Shown here one piece after another: positions 60,759-64,000 of a DNA stretch of 64,000 nt. Where the stretch lies: assembly GCF_029846635.1 (NCBI RefSeq), contig NZ_JARVTG010000001.1, positions 839,001-903,000 of the forward strand, given 5' to 3'. Numbering within the stretch: position 1 is the stretch's first letter; each line of letters begins with the position of its first letter. The notes under the pieces were generated by a model, which saw nothing but the letters and a program-made list of their open reading frames with translations, did no database searches and was not told the DNA's origin. This DNA is from Pokkaliibacter sp. MBI-7. GTDB taxonomy: Bacteria > Pseudomonadota > Gammaproteobacteria > Pseudomonadales > Balneatricaceae. The position numbers were made by a program, and so were the translations under genes.

Positions 60759-62258
60759 TTACTCCTGCCGCGGCAGGGCTGCGCGCATCCCTACGGTGAT
60801 GATCTGTTCCAGCTGGTCGCTCACGCAGGCAACCAGACCCGGCAGGGCAGAAAGGTCCTGCTGCCAGTGCTGCTGATCCGCCAGTACCTGATGGACCAGT
60901 TCATAAATACTCAGCTCACCGTCGGCGTGCTGTTGCCAGGCCGTCGCGTAGAACGTCAGCCAGCGCTGATCATCCTGCAGTGCATAACCCTGACCGTCGC
61001 GCTTACCCCGGTAGAACGCCAGCAAGGCGGCCAGACTGAAGGTGATATGCAGTGGCCACTGGCCTTGCTGTCGCTGACTGGCCAGCAGGGTCGGCAGCAG
61101 GCGGGTGGCAAACTTGGTCATGCCATTCAGGGCAATGGACAGCAGCTGATGACGGATAAAGGGATTGCGGAAGCGATTGAGCACGTCAGCCGCAAAGGCC
61201 TGCAGCTCTGCCTGCGGCAGGCTGAGCACAGGGATTACTTCCTGCTGCAGTAACTGCTCAACGAAAGCACAGATCTGCTCATCGGCCATGGCTTCACCCA
61301 CGGTATCCAGCCCGCTTAGCCAGGCCACGGGCACCATCGCGGTATGAGCGCCGTTAAGGATGGCCACCTTGCGCTCTTTATAGGGCGCAATGTCATCGAC
61401 GATATGGATATTCAGACGCGGGCAGTCGATCTCGCCACGGGCCTGCTTCTCACGTAGCACATCCAGACACAGGGCCTGCTCCAGCCATTGCGGCCCCTGA
61501 ATCACCAGCAGATGAAAGTGCTCGGCAGCGACCAGTAAGGGGTCGTCATAACCCAGTTCATCACGCAAAGTGGCCTGCTGCTCGCGCGGGAAACCGGTGA
61601 CAATCCGATCCACCAGTGTGGAACAGAAGGTATTACTCTGCTCCAGCCACTGACTGAAGCGTTCAGGCAGTTGCCACTGTTCGGCATAACGCAGTACCAG
61701 CGCTTTCAGCGCCTCGCCGTTATAGTCAATCAGCTCACACGGCAGAATCACCCAGCCCATGTTGCTGGCGCCTTCAAAGCATTGAAAGCGCTCCCACAAC
61801 AGGCGCGTCAGCTTGGCGGGAAAGCTCGCAGGTGGCTGATCCTGCAGGCTGTCGGCAGGCTCGAAGCGGATACCGGCTTCCGTGGTATTGGAAAACACCC
61901 AGCGCACATCCGGATTACGTGCCAGTTCCAGCACCTCATCAAAGGCGTCACCGGCATGAATTTCACGGTTAACGCAGCGGATCAGGCGCTGGCTGCGCAC
62001 CACCTGCCCCTGTTCATCGAGACCCTGAATCAGCGTGGTATACAGCCCGTCCTGCTGATTCAGCTCAGAAACCTGGCCGTCAGCATGGCTGCCACCGATG
62101 GAGCGAATGACCACCACACCGGCATCCAGCGCGGTGTGCTCATTGAGCACATCCAGCTGCCAGTCGATAAAGGCGCGCATAAAGTTGCCTGCACCGAACT
62201 GAATGGCCCGATCAGGGTGCTGTCGTCCGGGGAAAGCTGTGCGGTTCAGTACCGTCAT
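60759..62258 (-). CDS. uxaB: Tagaturonate reductase (altronate oxidoreductase)
   Basis: A 499-residue member of the polyol dehydrogenase family that reduces D-tagaturonate to D-altronate with NADH. The cofactor motif is IQFGAGNFMRAFIDW; the active-site lysine region DIAPYKERKVAILNGAHTA is intact. I chose the ATG at 62258, where similarity begins; it starts 10 bp after the uxaC stop. The middle gene of the operon. Confidence 0.94.
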   Translation of the reverse strand: MTVLNRTAFPGRQHPDRAIQFGAGNFMRAFIDWQLDVLNEHTALDAGVVVIRSIGGSHADGQVSELNQQDGLYTTLIQGLDEQGQVVRSQRLIRCVNREIHAGDAFDEVLELARNPDVRWVFSNTTEAGIRFEPADSLQDQPPASFPAKLTRLLWERFQCFEGASNMGWVILPCELIDYNGEALKALVLRYAEQWQLPERFSQWLEQSNTFCSTLVDRIVTGFPREQQATLRDELGYDDPLLVAAEHFHLLVIQGPQWLEQALCLDVLREKQARGEIDCPRLNIHIVDDIAPYKERKVAILNGAHTAMVPVAWLSGLDTVGEAMADEQICAFVEQLLQQEVIPVLSLPQAELQAFAADVLNRFRNPFIRHQLLSIALNGMTKFATRLLPTLLASQRQQGQWPLHITFSLAALLAFYRGKRDGQGYALQDDQRWLTFYATAWQQHADGELSIYELVHQVLADQQHWQQDLSALPGLVACVSDQLEQIITVGMRAALPRQE

Positions 62259-62268
62259 GTTCCGCACC

Positions 62269-63675
62269 TCACAGCTCAATGCCGAAATAGTCACGGGCGT
62301 TGTTAAAGCAGATGTTCTCCACCATGCTGCCCAGCAGCTGCATATCGGCGGGTGCTTCGCCATCTGCTACCCAGCGCCCGATCATCTGGCACAGAATGCG
62401 GCGGAAATACTCATGGCGGGTATAGGACAGGAAGCTGCGGCTGTCGGTCAGCATGCCGACAAAGCGGCTCAGCAGGCCCAGCTGCGCCAGCTGCGTCATC
62501 TGGCGGATCATGCCGTCCTTCTGATCGTTGAACCACCAGCCGGAACCAAACTGCATGCGTCCGGCAATACCGCCGCCCTGGAAGTTACCAATCATGGTGC
62601 CCAGCACTTCGTTATCCCGTGGGTTCAGGCAGTAAAGAATGGTCTTCGGCAGCGCGCGAGCGCGCTCCTGCGCATCCAGCAGACGTGACAGCGGTGCAGC
62701 AATGGGCGAATCGTTGATGGAATCAAAGCCGGTATCCGGCCCCAGCTCCGCCAGCAGGCGGGTATTGTTATTACGCAGGGCGCCGATGTGGTACTGCTGC
62801 ACCCAGCCACGACGGTTATATTCGCCCGCCAGATAGAGCAATACCGCGGTTTTGAACTGCGCTACCTGCTGCTCGTTCAGTGCTTTACCGGCACGGCGAC
62901 TATCGAGAATGGCATCCAGCGTGCTGCTGTCCGCCTCGCCATACACCACCACATCCAGCGCATGGTCAGCAATCTTGCAGCCGTGAGCGGCGAAGTGATC
63001 AAGACGACGCTCCAGCGCCTTACACAGATCAGCAAAGCGCACGATGCTGACATCCGCGGTAGCCTCAAGGCGCCCCAAATAGTCAACAAAGGAAGGGGAT
63101 TCGATATTAAAGGCGCGGTCGGGGCGCCAGCTGGGCAGAATCTTGATCTCAAAACCATCCTCAGCGATGGCCTTGTGGTGGCTCAGATCATCAACAGGAT
63201 CATCGGTGGTACCCACCATTTTTACATTCATCTGGCGCAGGATACCGCGGGCACTGAATGCCGGGTCAGTCAGTTTGTCTGCGCAGAAGTCCCATACCTG
63301 CCTGGCGGTCTCAGGTGCCAGCAGTACGCCAGTCAGACCGAAAGGGCGGCGCAGCTCAAGGTGAGTCCAGTGATACAGCGGATTACCGATGGTATGAGGA
63401 ACCGTCGCCGCCCAGGCCTGAAACTTTTCCCAGTCGCCGGCATCGCCGGTACAGAAACGCTCATCCACACCATTGGAGCGCATGGCCCGCCATTTGTAGT
63501 GGTCACCTTTGAGCCAGATGTCATACAGGTTTTTGAACTGATAATCTTCCGCGATCTGCCGTGGGGGCAAATGGCAGTGGTAGTCGAAGATCGGCTGGTG
63601 GGCGGCATGCTCATGGTAGAGGCGCTTGGCGACATCGGTATCCAGCAGGAAATCTTCAGACAGGAAAGTGGTCAT
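62269..63675 (-). CDS. uxaC: Uronate (glucuronate/galacturonate) isomerase
   Basis: A 468-residue amidohydrolase-superfamily isomerase (E. coli UxaC is 470) that converts galacturonate to tagaturonate and glucuronate to fructuronate. The metal-binding FDYHCHLPPRQIAED is near the start, followed by the family pattern of KMVGTTDDP and NPRDNEVLG. I chose the ATG at 63675, with GAGGAG upstream. It begins the operon, downstream of an ExuR/UxuR-like operator. No uxuAB or kdgK lies in the window. Confidence 0.95.
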   Translation of the reverse strand: MTTFLSEDFLLDTDVAKRLYHEHAAHQPIFDYHCHLPPRQIAEDYQFKNLYDIWLKGDHYKWRAMRSNGVDERFCTGDAGDWEKFQAWAATVPHTIGNPLYHWTHLELRRPFGLTGVLLAPETARQVWDFCADKLTDPAFSARGILRQMNVKMVGTTDDPVDDLSHHKAIAEDGFEIKILPSWRPDRAFNIESPSFVDYLGRLEATADVSIVRFADLCKALERRLDHFAAHGCKIADHALDVVVYGEADSSTLDAILDSRRAGKALNEQQVAQFKTAVLLYLAGEYNRRGWVQQYHIGALRNNNTRLLAELGPDTGFDSINDSPIAAPLSRLLDAQERARALPKTILYCLNPRDNEVLGTMIGNFQGGGIAGRMQFGSGWWFNDQKDGMIRQMTQLAQLGLLSRFVGMLTDSRSFLSYTRHEYFRRILCQMIGRWVADGEAPADMQLLGSMVENICFNNARDYFGIEL

Positions 63676-64000
63676 GAGCATGGCTCCTCGGCAGCGGCAC
63701 GGCAGCTTGATGTGGCCCGGTTGGCGAGGTTGCACCTGAACAGCTCAGGGAAGAAACAGTAAGAGGCAACCAGACTCACAAAGTTGTTATACCAATTTTG
63801 TTTTTCTTACGGAGGCCTAGCTTATTGCTTCATGCAGACCAGTTCAAGAGGGCTAAACCATGCGACTAAAGTATTAAAAACCAGAAATTCACAATGAAAT
63901 CAGGGGTTAAAGCCCTGACAAAGATCACGGATATTGGTTTTTTATGGAAAAAGATGTCTAACCAATTGCAGCAAAAAGATCCGCTGCTATGATTCCCTTC
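63676..64000. other. Region upstream of uxaC to the window end
   Basis: No gene is visible in this 325 bp stretch. It is strongly AT-rich from 63780 on and holds the operator-like site at 63782-63799, a small hairpin TCAGGG/CCCTGA at 63900-63918, and TTGGT and ACCAA half-sites near 63935 and 63961. A divergent gene may start beyond the window. Confidence 0.5.
63782..63799. promoter_or_regulatory. ExuR/UxuR-like operator upstream of uxaC
   Basis: AAGTTGTTATACCAATTT matches the ExuR/UxuR consensus AAATTGGTATACCAATTT at 16 of 18 positions. It is about 107 bp upstream of the uxaC start. GntR-type repression relieved by hexuronates is the expected control. The repressor gene is not in this window. 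Confidence 0.7.

Noticed and set aside
59749..60876. A 375-codon plus-strand open frame
   Set aside because: Antisense shadow of uxaA and the end of uxaB; no ribosome site or family resemblance.
62788..63762. A 324-codon plus-strand open frame
   Set aside because: Antisense shadow of uxaC, which has all its catalytic motifs.
63934..63966. TTGGT and ACCAA half-sites as a second hexuronate operator
   Set aside because: The arms are over 20 bp apart and do not form the compact 18 bp palindrome; recorded only in the region note.
1..64000. tRNA, rRNA, CRISPR arrays, insertion sequences or prophage genes
   Set aside because: I found no T-loop-like sequences with a matching acceptor, no spaced repeat arrays, and no transposase, integrase or phage structural genes on either strand.

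Overview
The window looks like a chromosomal segment of a free-living gammaproteobacterium, probably of the Oceanospirillales/Pseudomonadales type. Three things suggest this: the order rpoN-hpf-ptsN-rapZ-ptsO ... darP ... nitrilase-yhdP-rng ... maf-mreDCB-gatCAB, which from memory closely follows Pseudomonas and relatives; Gram-negative envelope and TonB systems; and a moderate-to-high G+C by eye. I see no phage, insertion sequence, CRISPR array, tRNA or rRNA.

Region 1 (1-11.4 kb) is housekeeping. It holds the 3' end of rpoN (sigma-54), hpf, the nitrogen-PTS genes ptsN and ptsO around rapZ, the Mg2+ channel mgtE, darP, then on the minus strand a nitrilase-family amidase, the very large envelope protein YhdP and RNase G. 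The tldD and pmbA genes that usually sit between darP and the nitrilase are missing: only 39 bp separate the two.

Region 2 (11.5-20.0 kb) lies between rng and maf, which are normally adjacent. It carries an AraC regulator, a divergent acyl-CoA ligase, and an iron-acquisition block: a PepSY/DUF2271/DUF4198 operon divergent from a Fiu/PiuA-type TonB receptor plus its PiuC/YbiX hydroxylase, with Fur-box-like sequences in the shared intergenic region.

Region 3 (20.1-27.1 kb) resumes the conserved block: maf, mreD, mreC and mreB, then the divergent gatCAB amidotransferase operon, which ends at a strong terminator.

Region 4 (27.2-48.4 kb) is a mosaic of single genes and short operons. It includes a DUF808 membrane protein, YciI and EamA proteins, pfkA with a long inverted repeat in its leader, a peroxiredoxin, a YdjM-like membrane protein, a membrane-anchored J-domain protein, a PAS-GGDEF-EAL protein, a metzincin-like putative metalloprotease, a Leu/Phe-type dehydrogenase, a chemoreceptor, rsmE, greB, GNAT, PAP2 and LysE proteins, and an AraC regulator next to an aromatic-type aldehyde dehydrogenase.

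Region 5 (48.4-59.0 kb) is signalling and stress. A TPR diguanylate cyclase converges on an ammonium transporter fused to PAS and GGEEF domains. Then come an M48 lipoprotein protease, DUF2835, a divergent norR/hmp nitric-oxide module with an apparent NorR site array and a sigma-54-like promoter, and an EamA exporter divergent from an Lrp-type regulator. Region 6 (59.1-64.0 kb) is the hexuronate operon uxaC-uxaB-uxaA, with a terminator and an ExuR/UxuR-like operator.

The most distinctive items are the ammonium transporter-diguanylate cyclase fusion, the complete-looking NorR/sigma-54 architecture of hmp, the iron island splitting a conserved cluster, the pfkA leader inverted repeat, and an intergenic repeat upstream of greB.
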